NCBI RefSeq assembly: GCF_005144885.1
Contig: NZ_CP039690.1
Span: 2,989,001-3,053,000, forward strand
Length of the DNA stretch: 64,000 nucleotides
Source of the DNA: Phreatobacter stygius
GTDB taxonomy: Bacteria > Pseudomonadota > Alphaproteobacteria > Rhizobiales > Phreatobacteraceae
Direction: 5' to 3'
The notes beneath the pieces are model-generated. The model searched no databases. It saw only the letters and a program-made list of their open reading frames with translations, and was not told where the DNA came from. Within the stretch, counting starts at the first letter, position 1; every line of letters begins with the position of its first letter. Of this stretch, positions 1-8,586 are shown piece after piece. Made by a program: the position numbers and the translations under genes.

Positions 1-1012
1 TGATGTCGAAGGGCAGCGGCCGCAGGTCCTCCGCACCGTCGAACAACAGGTCATAGACGCGGATATGGGCCGGGAAATCGGCCAGCATGGCGGCCGAGAC
101 CTGTTTGCGGTTGAGCCGCTGCTGCAGCACGTTGAAACTCTGCACCCGGTTGTCGCGCAGGATCAGCAGTTCGCCGTCGAGCACGCCGTCGAAATCCATC
201 GCCTCGATCAGATCCGGAAAGCCGCCGGATATGTCTTCGCCGGTGCGTGAATAGAGCCTGGCGACGCGCCGGCCGTCGGTGCGGGTGCCGGCCGCCGCCT
301 GGACACGGATGCCGTCCCATTTCCATTCGGCGGCGAAATCGGCCGGCTGCAACCTGTCGAAATCCTGGTCTTCCAGTGCATGGGCGAGCATGGGCGGGCG
401 GAACGGCGCGGGATCACGCGCCTCGGGTTTTGCGGCCCGGCCTTCGACCCAGGCGAACAGCTCCTCATAGGGCGGCGTCAGGCCGGGCCAGACCAGTTCG
501 ATCTCGTCCGGGTCCTTGGCGCCGAGATCGGCGACCGCCGTCTTGGCGAGCCGCGCCGAGACGCCGATGCGCATGGCCCCGGTGATCAGTTTCAACAGCG
601 CCCACCGGCCGGTCTCGTCGAGCTGGTCGAGCCAGGAGGCGACGCGCTTCGGCAGCGCCAGCTTGCCCGTCGTGGCAAGCCCCTGGACCACTTCGGACAA
701 GCTCGGCCCGGGCGGATTGTTGTGCTCGCGTGGCTCCGCTGGTCGCGGCCAGATCAGCGCCACGGTTTCCGAGAGGTCGCCGACATAGTCGTAGGACAGC
801 TCGAACAGAACCGGGTCGACCCGCTCGGTGATCAGCGTCCGGATCAACCCGGCCTTGGCGTGCTGGAAGCTCAGCGCGCCGGTCATCGCGGCCAGCGCGA
901 AGCCGCGCTCGGGATCGGGCGTCGAACGGAGATAGTCGGTGATCAGCCGGAGCTTGGCATTGCGCCGGGGTTCATAGGCGAGGCGATCGAGCAGGGCGGC
1001 GAAGCGGTTCAT
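1..1012 (-). CDS. ATP-dependent DNA ligase, cisplatin-response type (3' end cut by window edge)
   Basis: Joins DNA nicks using ATP. The frame is open from the ATG at 1012 to the window edge, giving about 337 residues of a longer protein. The adenylation motif KWDG, with the lysine that is adenylated, lies near residue 230 (about 308-328), and an N-terminal all-helical ligase domain precedes it. The start shares ATGA with the stop of the upstream exonuclease gene, so the two are translationally coupled. In many Proteobacteria these two sit with a large helicase and a PdeM-type phosphoesterase, which would lie left of the window. The family is clear; the C-terminal OB domain is not visible. Confidence 0.93.
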   Translation of the reverse strand, partial: MNRFAALLDRLAYEPRRNAKLRLITDYLRSTPDPERGFALAAMTGALSFQHAKAGLIRTLITERVDPVLFELSYDYVGDLSETVALIWPRPAEPREHNNPPGPSLSEVVQGLATTGKLALPKRVASWLDQLDETGRWALLKLITGAMRIGVSARLAKTAVADLGAKDPDEIELVWPGLTPPYEELFAWVEGRAAKPEARDPAPFRPPMLAHALEDQDFDRLQPADFAAEWKWDGIRVQAAAGTRTDGRRVARLYSRTGEDISGGFPDLIEAMDFDGVLDGELLILRDNRVQSFNVLQQRLNRKQVSAAMLADFPAHIRVYDLLFDGAEDLRPLPFDI

Positions 1013-2052
1013 CCGGCGGTCTCCGCGGCCGGTGCCTCGGCTTCGCCCTCGTCGCCATAACCGACCAGCCTGAGCGGCTTCGCCTTGAGGCCCCGCGTGC
1101 CGCACCAATGGACCAGCGCGTCCTCCTGGCCATGGGTGACCCAGACCTCGCCGGCGCCGGTATCGAGAACGGTCCGCCCGAGCTCGTCCCAGTCGGCATG
1201 ATCGGAGATGACCAGCGGCAGTTCCACCCCGCCCTGCTTGGCCCTGGCGCGCACCCGCATCCAGCCCGAGGCGAAGGCCGTCACCGGATCGGGAAAACGC
1301 CGGGCCCACAGGTCCTTCATCGATCCCGGCGGGCAGATGATGATGGCGCCGCCGAGCTCTCCTTTTTCGGCATCCCTGGCGAGCCTGACGTCACCGAAAT
1401 CGAAACCCTCGCTTTCATAGAAGCGGGTCAGCTTTTCCATGGCGCCATGCAGGTAGATCGGCCGGTCATGGCCGGCTTGCCGGACCAGCGCCATGACGCG
1501 CTGTGCCTTGCCGAGCGAATAGGCGCCGACCATGTGGGCGCGCTCCGGGAACAGCGCGACGGAAGCGAGAAGCCTGGCGACTTCGTCGCTCGCGTCGGGA
1601 TGGCGGAACACCGGCAGGCCGAAGGTCGCTTCCGTGATGAAGACATCGCAGGGCACCACCTCGAAGCCTTCGGCGGTCGGATCGGCCGCCCGTTTGTAGT
1701 CGCCCGACACGACGATCTTCAGTCCGCCGTGCTCGACCGCGATCTGGGCCGAGCCGTGGATATGGCCGGCCGGATGGAAGCTGAACCTGACCCCGTTGAT
1801 GGTCACCGGATCGTGCCATGTTGCCGCCTGGGTGGCGCCGGCGAAATCCTCGCCATAACGGATCGCCATGACCTTCAGCGTCGCTTCGGTCGCCATCACC
1901 GCGTCATGGCCGGCGCGGGCATGGTCGGAATGGCCATGGGTGATCAAGGCGCGCCTGACCGGCCTCAGCGGATCGATATGCACGCCGGCGGGCGGACAAT
2001 AGAGGCCCTGCGGCGTCGGCTGGAGCAGGTCTTCAGGACGCATGGCAAGCAA
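1009..2052 (-). CDS. Ligase-associated DNA exonuclease, metallo-beta-lactamase fold
   Basis: A predicted metal-dependent nuclease of the beta-CASP-like/SNM1-like group that partners the downstream DNA ligase in DNA damage repair. The metal-binding signature HGHSDHARAGH sits near residues 39-49, with further conserved stretches SGDYKR and ISDHADWDEL toward the C-terminus. At 347 residues it matches the family. An in-frame ATG three codons in (2043) is an alternative start. The stop overlaps the ligase start by 4 bp. Older annotations call such proteins mRNA 3'-end processing factors; the operon context favours a DNA repair role. Confidence 0.92.
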   Translation of the reverse strand: MLAMRPEDLLQPTPQGLYCPPAGVHIDPLRPVRRALITHGHSDHARAGHDAVMATEATLKVMAIRYGEDFAGATQAATWHDPVTINGVRFSFHPAGHIHGSAQIAVEHGGLKIVVSGDYKRAADPTAEGFEVVPCDVFITEATFGLPVFRHPDASDEVARLLASVALFPERAHMVGAYSLGKAQRVMALVRQAGHDRPIYLHGAMEKLTRFYESEGFDFGDVRLARDAEKGELGGAIIICPPGSMKDLWARRFPDPVTAFASGWMRVRARAKQGGVELPLVISDHADWDELGRTVLDTGAGEVWVTHGQEDALVHWCGTRGLKAKPLRLVGYGDEGEAEAPAAETAG

Positions 2053-2139
2053 TTAAGTACTCCCTGCCGTGACGAAAAGAGCCGGAAAATCTCGACCCCG
2101 TGTTTTGCGTTGTGGCTCCGGCTCGCCTAAATAAGACGC

Positions 2140-2310
2140 ATGAGCTTCGACACCGCTGACAACGCCACCGATCGGACACCGCGCCTGGCGCGCTGGGCGC
2201 TGGGCGGCGGCGTGGCCGCGCTCATGCTGACCGCCGGCCTGTTGTGGTGGACTCAAGGGTCGAAAGTGTTTCTCGACACGCTCGCCGCCGGCCTTGCCTG
2301 GTGTTTCTGA
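2140..2310 (+). CDS. Small single-pass membrane protein upstream of sco
   Basis: This 56-residue ORF begins MSFDTADN and has one hydrophobic segment at about residues 24-40 (LGGGVAALMLTAGLLWW), followed by a short tail. It ends 7 bp before the Sco start on the same strand, so co-transcription is likely. Coding potential is inferred from the clean start, the membrane segment and the tight spacing. No function is recognised; a role linked to copper delivery or cytochrome oxidase assembly would be inference from position only. Confidence 0.55.
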   Translation: MSFDTADNATDRTPRLARWALGGGVAALMLTAGLLWWTQGSKVFLDTLAAGLAWCF

Positions 2311-2317
2311 GATCGAC

Positions 2318-2941
2318 ATGACCCAAACGACCCCGCCAGCCGGGCAGCGCCCCCGCTCCGCCGCCTTGATCCTGTCCTTCGCCCTGCTCATCGCCGGCTT
2401 GAGCGCGCTCGCCGTGGTGGTCTGGCTGACCATGCCGCGCGGCGGCGCGGTGGCGACCGGCTCGTCGGCCATCGGCGGCGCCTTCTCGCTGACCGATCAG
2501 GCCGGCAAGCCGGTGACCGAGAAGGATTTCGCGGGCAAGCCGACGCTGGTCTTTTTCGGTTTCACCCATTGCCCTGACGTCTGTCCGACCAAGCTGTTCG
2601 AAATGACCCAGGTGCTCGACAAGCTCGGTCCCGACGCCCAGCGGGTCAATGTCGCCTTCGTAACCGTCGACCCGGCGCGCGACACCAAGGAACTGCTGTC
2701 GACCTATCTCGGCAGCTTCCATCCGCGCATCCTCGGCCTGACCGGCACCGAGGAGCAGGTCGCCCAGGCCATGCGCGCCTATCGCGCCTTTGCCCGCAAG
2801 GTGCCGCAGGACGGCGGCAACTACACCATGGACCATACGGTGTTCGTCTATCTGATGGACCGCAACGGCCAGTTCGTCTCGACCTTCGACGTCCAGCGCG
2901 ATCCGGCGGTCGCGGCGCGCGACCTGCGCCGCTATATGTAA
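2318..2941 (+). CDS. SCO1/SenC family copper chaperone
   Basis: Membrane-anchored thioredoxin-fold protein that delivers copper to the CuA site of cytochrome c oxidase. It has 207 residues, with one N-terminal transmembrane segment (about residues 15-40), the copper-binding CxxxC in HCPDVCPTK and the conserved distal histidine in MDHTVFVYL. The ATG at 2318 is preferred to an upstream in-frame start at 2294, because that one would overlap the small membrane ORF. SenC is often linked to regA in phototrophic Rhodobacter; here regBA lies about 23 kb away. Confidence 0.93.
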   Translation: MTQTTPPAGQRPRSAALILSFALLIAGLSALAVVVWLTMPRGGAVATGSSAIGGAFSLTDQAGKPVTEKDFAGKPTLVFFGFTHCPDVCPTKLFEMTQVLDKLGPDAQRVNVAFVTVDPARDTKELLSTYLGSFHPRILGLTGTEEQVAQAMRAYRAFARKVPQDGGNYTMDHTVFVYLMDRNGQFVSTFDVQRDPAVAARDLRRYM

Positions 2942-3003
2942 ATTCGTCAACCACGTTCCCGCTTCGTTCGCAAGCGCCGCCCGAATCGGCTAGGCTTGCG
3001 GCC

Positions 3004-4188
3004 ATGTCCGATATCGTTCTCGTCATCGCTGGCCGGCCGATCGCAGCGGGCGAAGTCGTGCTCGCGCTGCTCGGCCTTGCGGTCGTTCTGCTGCTGGTCA
3101 TGTTCGTCGCCCTGCGCCGGCAGGCGGCGACCCGCGCGATGGAGGCCGAACGCGCCATCATCCACGCCCAGGAGCTCGAGGAGCGCATGGGCGAGATGAA
3201 TCGCGCCCAGTCCGAGATGACCGGCCGGATGCAGGCCATGGTCGAGGGCCTGCATGCCCGCCAGTTCGACCTGTCGAAATCGCTCGGCGAGCGGCTCGAC
3301 GGCATGAGCACCCGGCTCGGCCTGTCGCTGGAGGGCCAGACCCGCACGACGGTTGAAAATCTCGGCAAGCTGAACGAGCGCCTGGCGGTGATCGATTCGG
3401 CGCAGAAGAACCTGACCGACCTCGCCGGCCAGGTGGTGTCGCTGAAGGACGTGCTGGCCAACAAGCAGGCCCGCGGCGCCTTCGGCCAGGGCCGGATGGA
3501 GGCGATCCTCCAGGACGGCCTGCCGCGCAACGGTTATGAGCTGCAGCCGACGCTCACGTCAGGCAAGCGCCCCGACGCGATGATCCGGCTCGCCGGCGAT
3601 CCGCGCGGCCTGGTCGTCGACGCCAAGTTCCCGCTCGAATCGATCACGCTCTGGCGCGAAGCCAAGGCCGAGGAATTGCGCCGTATGGCGGCCCAGCGCC
3701 TGCGCCAGGACCTCGCGGTGCATGTGAAGGACATTTCCGAGAAATACCTGATCCCGGGCGAGACCCAGGAGGTGGCGCTGATGTTCGTGCCCTCCGAAGG
3801 CATCTATGCCGACCTGCACGAACATTTCGACGACGTCATGCAGAAGGCCTTCCGGGCCCGCGTCATGGTGGTCTCGCCGTCGCTGCTGATGCTGGCCGTG
3901 CAGGTGGTGCAGGGCCTGCTGAAGGACGAGCGCATGCGCGACGAGGCCCGCGTCATCCAGAAGGAGGTCAGCCTCCTGCTCGACGACGTCTCGCGCCTGT
4001 CCGACCGGGTCTTGAACCTGCAGCGCCATTTCGGCCAGGCCCATGACGACCTCGGCCAGATCCTGACCTCAGCCGACAAGATCGCCAAGCGCGGCGGTCG
4101 CATCGAAGCGCTTGAATTCGACGAGCCGCCGGCTTCGGCCGAGGCCCTGGCCAAGCTGCCGCTCAAGGGCTCGCTCGCGGCGGAGTAA
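3004..4188 (+). CDS. rmuC: DNA recombination protein RmuC
   Basis: A 394-residue protein with an N-terminal transmembrane segment (about residues 10-35), a long coiled coil (about 38-150) and the RmuC nuclease-like core, including RGAFGQGRMEAIL and DAKFPLES. E. coli RmuC limits inversion at short inverted repeats, and RmuC proteins are thought to act as structure-specific nucleases. Length and domain order are typical. The gene converges on the unknown gene at 4202 with only a 13-bp gap, marking the left boundary of the accessory zone. Confidence 0.95.
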   Translation: MSDIVLVIAGRPIAAGEVVLALLGLAVVLLLVMFVALRRQAATRAMEAERAIIHAQELEERMGEMNRAQSEMTGRMQAMVEGLHARQFDLSKSLGERLDGMSTRLGLSLEGQTRTTVENLGKLNERLAVIDSAQKNLTDLAGQVVSLKDVLANKQARGAFGQGRMEAILQDGLPRNGYELQPTLTSGKRPDAMIRLAGDPRGLVVDAKFPLESITLWREAKAEELRRMAAQRLRQDLAVHVKDISEKYLIPGETQEVALMFVPSEGIYADLHEHFDDVMQKAFRARVMVVSPSLLMLAVQVVQGLLKDERMRDEARVIQKEVSLLLDDVSRLSDRVLNLQRHFGQAHDDLGQILTSADKIAKRGGRIEALEFDEPPASAEALAKLPLKGSLAAE

Positions 4189-4201
4189 GCGTTAGTTCGC
4201 T

Positions 4202-4966
4202 TTATTCTTTTCGAAAAAGATCGGGCTGGCGTCCCTCGTCTTTCGTTCCGTCCGTTTCGTCTGGACGGGTGACAGAATCCCTATGCCGTTCGACAAGAAG
4301 CTTGCGCACTAGGTCTCTGGCCAAGATGAACTTCTCGACATCCTCCCGGAGTTCACTATCCGTCAAAAGCTGATAGTCCCCCCTCATCCACAACTCAGAA
4401 TCCCGCTCTCCCTCTTTCGATTTAGGAAAGAAAAGCATCTCTCCTGGGCTGTTTTGAAAGTCAGTGAGCGAAAAGTACGCGTCCTCGTAGATCGTAACTA
4501 ACAATCTGCGCTGCCGAGTCGTGAGCGGGAGTTTCGACCAGCCGCAGAGAAACACGGGTACAATCTGGCGCTCCTCAACGATAACGGACAACGCCTCAAC
4601 CGGCACAAGAATGTCGCGCGAGACGCGAAAATACTCTCGTGCGGATTGCATCGGATTTCGTGCCGAGTAGCGACGATCTTGATCGTATTCAAAGAATGCT
4701 CTTACAAGCGAGGAATTACTTCCTCGGCCGGCCGGCGCTCCTGAACGATCAACAGCTGTCAAGCCATCCCGAAGTGATATTCCAAGTTCTATTCTATCTT
4801 TGCAAACTCTAGCAGCCGGTTGATAGGTGAACGGTGGAATCGCTCGTATCCAGCGAAGTATGGCTTTCGCGGTCGAGTGCTCATCATCCCCGATAAAGCG
4901 GACCCAGTTCGGGGCGGATGGAGGTTTATCAAGCTTCGCAAGAATCTTGCTGATAGAGGAATCCAT
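4202..4966 (-). CDS. Unknown protein, candidate partner (toxin?) of Panacea-domain protein
   Basis: I do not recognise this 254-residue soluble protein. It has no signal peptide or membrane segment. Features seen are an N-terminal MDSSISKIL stretch, a charged middle with EYDQDRRYSARNP, and a hydrophilic tail rich in D, E and R ending QPDLFRKE. Its ATG overlaps the stop of the Panacea gene as TAATG, so the two are almost certainly translationally coupled. Base composition and codon use are AT-richer than the surrounding genes. In PanAT systems the gene paired with a Panacea antitoxin is often a toxin of unrelated fold; that role here is inference from context only. Confidence 0.75.
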   Translation of the reverse strand: MDSSISKILAKLDKPPSAPNWVRFIGDDEHSTAKAILRWIRAIPPFTYQPAARVCKDRIELGISLRDGLTAVDRSGAPAGRGSNSSLVRAFFEYDQDRRYSARNPMQSAREYFRVSRDILVPVEALSVIVEERQIVPVFLCGWSKLPLTTRQRRLLVTIYEDAYFSLTDFQNSPGEMLFFPKSKEGERDSELWMRGDYQLLTDSELREDVEKFILARDLVRKLLVERHRDSVTRPDETDGTKDEGRQPDLFRKE

Positions 4967-5454
4967 TAGTGTCTCGCGGCGCTATTGAACCAACTGCGAA
5001 TCGAATCGTCACTAATGCGCATAGTAGGATTAGACAGCGTATCATAATTCCAGGTTCTGTCCCACGGACCATCTTTCTCATGTGAAAGAGCCACAAGGGC
5101 GGCGGCCGATAGTCGAATATACCTGGGCAGTATCTGGTCGATAAGATTACGGTCCGATAGTGCGATATCGGGCGCGTCAATAGTTCCCAATCCGGTATTT
5201 AAATCAATCTTGCGCGCGCGCGTTGATATTGGCTTGTCTTTATGAATTCTGAATTCACGATATATTTCGCGAAAGACGGGACCATGCTCCCAAGCTTCGA
5301 TCTTTGCTGTAATAAGAGGTTTATTTGATTCGACCACAAAATGAGCGTGTAGAAAATATATAAGCTTGTTAATAGCAATATTAGTCAGCGGGACGTGAAG
5401 CTTGTCAGCGACATCCAATATGTAGTTTGCAATATCGCGAACGTCGTACGTCAT
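4966..5454 (-). CDS. Panacea domain protein (DUF4065/SocA-like), candidate antitoxin
   Basis: A 162-residue Panacea-domain protein. Diagnostic parts are the start YDVRDIANYILDVA, the stretch INKLIYFLHAHF, the motif EAWEHGPVFREIYREF and the C-terminal LSHEKDGPWDRTWN. Panacea domains serve as antitoxins in PanAT pairs, as SocA proteolytic adaptor in Caulobacter, and occur in mobile-element proteins. The gene is the upstream member of a coupled pair and the DNA is clearly AT-richer than its neighbours, a sign of horizontal transfer. The domain assignment is strong; the antitoxin role is inferred. Confidence 0.88.
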   Translation of the reverse strand: MTYDVRDIANYILDVADKLHVPLTNIAINKLIYFLHAHFVVESNKPLITAKIEAWEHGPVFREIYREFRIHKDKPISTRARKIDLNTGLGTIDAPDIALSDRNLIDQILPRYIRLSAAALVALSHEKDGPWDRTWNYDTLSNPTMRISDDSIRSWFNSAARH

Positions 5455-6024
5455 GGTCTTGGAATCAAAGCATATTCATGATTTGTTCACAAGAAGCATC
5501 GGGGCTACTATCCCCAGTAGCCTCTGCGGAACTCACCTCAGGCACGGTAAATGCCGCAGATTTTCGTAGCTGACTCTCCGCAGGTTTTCCTACGATAGCT
5601 GGCTGGCGGCGGAGAAGTGCCCGATCACGTCGCCCGGCCGATTGCGCACACCAAGCCCTCACGATCTGCGCGACGGTCTCGGCGACCGGCATCCGGCGAT
5701 CAAAGTCTGCGAGCAGCACGGCGCCTTGCCATTGGGCTGCCCTCCGAGCCTGCCGCGTATCGGCGCGAGGGCCACAGGTCTCGCGCGACCTGATCGACGG
5801 CGATGCGGTGCCGTGCCGCAGCGACAAAACGGCGCTATGGCGTCCGACATCGATCGGTTTGGCCGTTTCCATCATTGCGATCGTTCGGAATTGGCGCACG
5901 CCGCCTGCGCCGAATACCGATTTCGTGTTGCCGGCAGCGCCCCTAGGCTATCGGCCAAGATCGTGCGATCGATGCGATCAGCAATCAGAAAACCGACGCA
6001 CTTGACGTCTGGGAGGGAATGGGA
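5455..6024. other. Intergenic stretch with tetR remnant and permease leader
   Basis: About 570 bp without an intact gene. The left part is AT-rich leader DNA of the Panacea gene. The middle holds a TetR C-terminal remnant, listed separately. The right part leads into the permease and ends with the Shine-Dalgarno GGGAGG at 6011-6016. The long open frame on the minus strand across it (5465-5899) is explained by the remnant plus chance. Confidence 0.6.
5624..5776 (-). pseudogene. TetR-family regulator C-terminal remnant
   Basis: Translating the minus strand gives AQWQGAVLLADFDRRMPVAE and then RAWCAQSAGRR, which closely match AQWQGAVLLAGFDRRRPVAE and KAWCRAIGRQ in the intact TetR at 14265-14831. 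DNA similarity is also evident, for example AGCACGGCGCCTTGCCATTG in both. No DNA-binding domain is present, so this is a 3' fragment of a tetR gene. It lies on the opposite side of the barbiturate cluster from the intact copy and in the same orientation. Confidence 0.8.
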
Positions 6025-7389
6025 ATGGGAACGTCGGATCGTGTTCATCCAGTTGACGAAGTGCTGCCGCTTCCGAAAATGTTCGCGTTGGGGCTCCAGC
6101 ACGTCCTGGTCATGTATGCCAGCGCAATAACAATTCCGCTCATCATCGGCTCCGCGCTCAAATTGCCGAGAGAGGACATCGCCCTGCTGATCAGCGCGGA
6201 TCTGTTTACCTGCGGTATCGTCACTATTCTGCAAAGTGTCGGTATCTGGGGCATCGGCATCCGCCTTCCCGTCATCATGGGTGTGACCTTTATTGCCGTC
6301 GGACCGATGCTTGCCATCGGCGCCAATCCGGAACTGGGCCTGCTCGGCATCTTCGGCTCGGCACTCGCCGCCGGCCTGATCGGCTTCCTGATCGCGCCGC
6401 TCGTCGGCCGGTTGCTGCCGCTGTTCCCCTCCGTCGTGACCGGGATCGTCATCCTGATGATCGGCATTTCGCTGATGCGGGTTGGCATCAATTGGGCCGG
6501 CGGCGGCCTGGACAATCCGAATTTCGGCAAGCCGCTCTATCTCGGCATGACCGCCATGCTGCTCCTGCTGATGCTCGCCATCGTCAAGTTCGGACGCGGC
6601 TTCATGGTCAATCTGGCGGTCCTGCTCGGCATCATCGTCGGCTTTCTCGCCGCGATCCCGCTCGGCGAGGTCAATTTTGCTGGCCTGGGCGAGGCCAAGT
6701 GGGTCGCCGTGATCACGCCATTCCAGTTCGGCTGGCCGAAATTCGACTTCTGGGCCATCGCCACCATGACCACTGCGATGCTGGTGGTGTTCATCGAATC
6801 GACCGGTGTCTTCCTGGGGCTCGGCCAGCTCACCGGCAAGCCGATCGGCGAGCGCGAGATCACCCGCGGCCTGCGGGCCGATGGCCTGGGCGCCAGCATC
6901 GGCGCGGTCTTCAACACGTTCCCCTACACGACCTTCTCGCAGAACATGGGATTGGTCGCGCTGACCGGCGTGCGCAGCCGCTGGGTGACGGCAACCGCCG
7001 GCGTCATTCTCATTGTCCTCGGCCTGGTGCCGAAAATGGGCCATGTCATTGCCGCCGTGCCGCTGTTCGTGCTTGGCGCCGCCGGCATCTTGATGTTCGG
7101 ACTGATCGTCGCCACCGGCATCAAGGTCCTGTCCGCGGTCGACTACACAAATAACAAATACAATCTGTATATTGTGGCGATCTCGGTCGCCGTCGGCATG
7201 ATCCCGCTGGTCTCGCCCGGCTTCTTCAAGCACATGCCGAAAGAACTGGCGCCGCTCCTGCACAGCGGGATCCTGATCTCGGCGATCACCGCGGTTGCTC
7301 TCAATCTGATCCTGAATGGTCTGCGCCGGGCCGAGGATGCCCGGGCCGAAGCTGTCGCGTCGATGATGAAGGCCGATACGCCGCACTGA
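6025..7389 (+). CDS. NCS2-family nucleobase permease (uracil/xanthine type)
   Basis: Inner-membrane nucleobase:cation symporter with 12-14 hydrophobic segments. The family signature QNMGLVALTGVRSR appears in the C-terminal third, and the conserved QH of the first helix is in GLQHVLVMYAS. There are about 454 residues from the ATG at 6025, which is 8 nt after GGGAGG; the ATG at 6019 is too close to that ribosome binding site. It is the first gene of the barbiturate cluster, so the cargo is predicted to be barbiturate or a related pyrimidine. Specificity cannot be read from sequence, and xanthine or uric acid remain possible. Confidence 0.92.
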   Translation: MGTSDRVHPVDEVLPLPKMFALGLQHVLVMYASAITIPLIIGSALKLPREDIALLISADLFTCGIVTILQSVGIWGIGIRLPVIMGVTFIAVGPMLAIGANPELGLLGIFGSALAAGLIGFLIAPLVGRLLPLFPSVVTGIVILMIGISLMRVGINWAGGGLDNPNFGKPLYLGMTAMLLLLMLAIVKFGRGFMVNLAVLLGIIVGFLAAIPLGEVNFAGLGEAKWVAVITPFQFGWPKFDFWAIATMTTAMLVVFIESTGVFLGLGQLTGKPIGEREITRGLRADGLGASIGAVFNTFPYTTFSQNMGLVALTGVRSRWVTATAGVILIVLGLVPKMGHVIAAVPLFVLGAAGILMFGLIVATGIKVLSAVDYTNNKYNLYIVAISVAVGMIPLVSPGFFKHMPKELAPLLHSGILISAITAVALNLILNGLRRAEDARAEAVASMMKADTPH

Positions 7390-7390
7390 T

Positions 7391-7429
7391 CCGGGGTGCC
7401 GACCGCGATATTGTTCGCGTCGGCCCCGG
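7391..7429 (+). terminator. Hairpin after permease gene
   Basis: Starts 2 nt after the permease stop. Arms CCGGGG-T-GCCGA-C-CGCGA and TCGCG-TCGGC-CCCGG pair with two single-base bulges around the loop TATTGT. No U-tract follows, so it may be a terminator without U-run or an mRNA-stabilising stem that separates permease from lysR. Confidence 0.5.
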
Positions 7430-7474
7430 GGTGTAGGTCTGCGGTTGCGGTCCTCCGAATTCGACATGTGCAAT

Positions 7475-7502
7475 GCCAGCTACAGAGGCCGCTGTAGCTG
7501 GC
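7475..7502. promoter_or_regulatory. Perfect 11-bp inverted repeat upstream of lysR
   Basis: GCCAGCTACAG, spacer AGGCCG, then CTGTAGCTGGC. It ends 22 bp before the lysR ATG and is not followed by a U-tract. Position and symmetry suggest a LysR autoregulatory site or a hairpin in the lysR leader. Confidence 0.5.
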
Positions 7503-7524
7503 GTTTCATTGATTGCGCGGCCCC

Positions 7525-8484
7525 ATGCGTTTCGACCTCTTCGACCTGCAGCTTTTCGTGGCGATCGCCGAAGCCGGCAATCTCACGCAGGCGTCCAACA
7601 AGCTGCATATCGTGCCCTCCGCATCGAGCGCGCGGATCAAGCAGCTCGAAGACAGTTTCGGCGTGCGCCTGTTCCACCGTGCGAGCACCGGCCTCAGCCT
7701 GACGCCGGCCGGGCAGGCCATGCTGTTTCATGCCCGGCGCATCCTGCTTCGGGCCAACCGGATGCGCGACGAACTGTCCGAGTTCTCGCGCGGGCTCCAG
7801 GGTGTGGTTCGCATCTTCTCGATTTCGATCGGCGCGACCGTCTATCTGCCCAAGGCGCTGAGCAGCTTCCTGACCAAACATGCGCAGGTCTCGGTCGAGA
7901 TCGAGGAACATATCAGCGACGACATCATTCGCGCCGTGCGCGAATATCGGGCCGATATCGGCATTATCGGCGGCAAGTTCGCGGTCGACGAATTGCAGAT
8001 CTTCCCCTATGCGAACGAACGCCTGGTCGTTCTCGCCTCCGTCGACCATCCGATCTGCGCGCGGCCGGACATCTCGTTTGAGGAAGCGCTCGATCTCGAC
8101 TTCATCGGGCTCAATCCGCACAACACCTTGAACCTGTTCCTGATCCGTCAGGCCAACCAGGTCGGCAAGACGTTCCGCACGCGCGCGCTGGTCCGCGGCC
8201 CCTATGAGGCGAGCGCCATGGTGGTCGGCAATGCCGGCATTACCATCGTCGAGGAATCGGTGGCGCGGCAGTGCGCGCTGACCATGCCGCTCCGCGCGAT
8301 CCCGCTGTCGGACCCCTGGGCGCTGCGCGAGATGCAGATCTGCGTCCGGAATCTCGGCGAGTTGCCGCCCTTCGCGCGTGATCTGGTCGCGATGCTGCGG
8401 GCCGACGGAACCTCCTTGACGCCGGCTTCCGCTGGCGCTGCGGCTCCTTCGCCGATTTCGAATGCGCCATCCGGAATTGACTGA
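7525..8484 (+). CDS. LysR-family transcriptional regulator of the barbiturate cluster
   Basis: A 319-residue LysR regulator. The winged helix-turn-helix lies at about residues 1-60 (MRFDLFDLQLFVAIAEAG start, then ARIKQLEDSFGVRLFHR), with an effector-binding domain at about 90-300. The ATG at 7525 fits the family N-terminus; the TTG at 7513 would add four atypical residues. Unusually for LysR, the gene is codirectional with its presumed targets: it sits between the permease and the hydrolase. Likely effectors are barbiturate or malonate pathway intermediates (inference). Confidence 0.93.
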   Translation: MRFDLFDLQLFVAIAEAGNLTQASNKLHIVPSASSARIKQLEDSFGVRLFHRASTGLSLTPAGQAMLFHARRILLRANRMRDELSEFSRGLQGVVRIFSISIGATVYLPKALSSFLTKHAQVSVEIEEHISDDIIRAVREYRADIGIIGGKFAVDELQIFPYANERLVVLASVDHPICARPDISFEEALDLDFIGLNPHNTLNLFLIRQANQVGKTFRTRALVRGPYEASAMVVGNAGITIVEESVARQCALTMPLRAIPLSDPWALREMQICVRNLGELPPFARDLVAMLRADGTSLTPASAGAAAPSPISNAPSGID

Positions 8485-8586
8485 TGGCGAGGCGCAAGGC
8501 TCTTCCATAGCGTCCCCGGCAACGGTCGGGTGGTTCTGATGCGCGCATGCGCTTCACCCGGCACAGGCTTTACCGGGAGAAACGTG

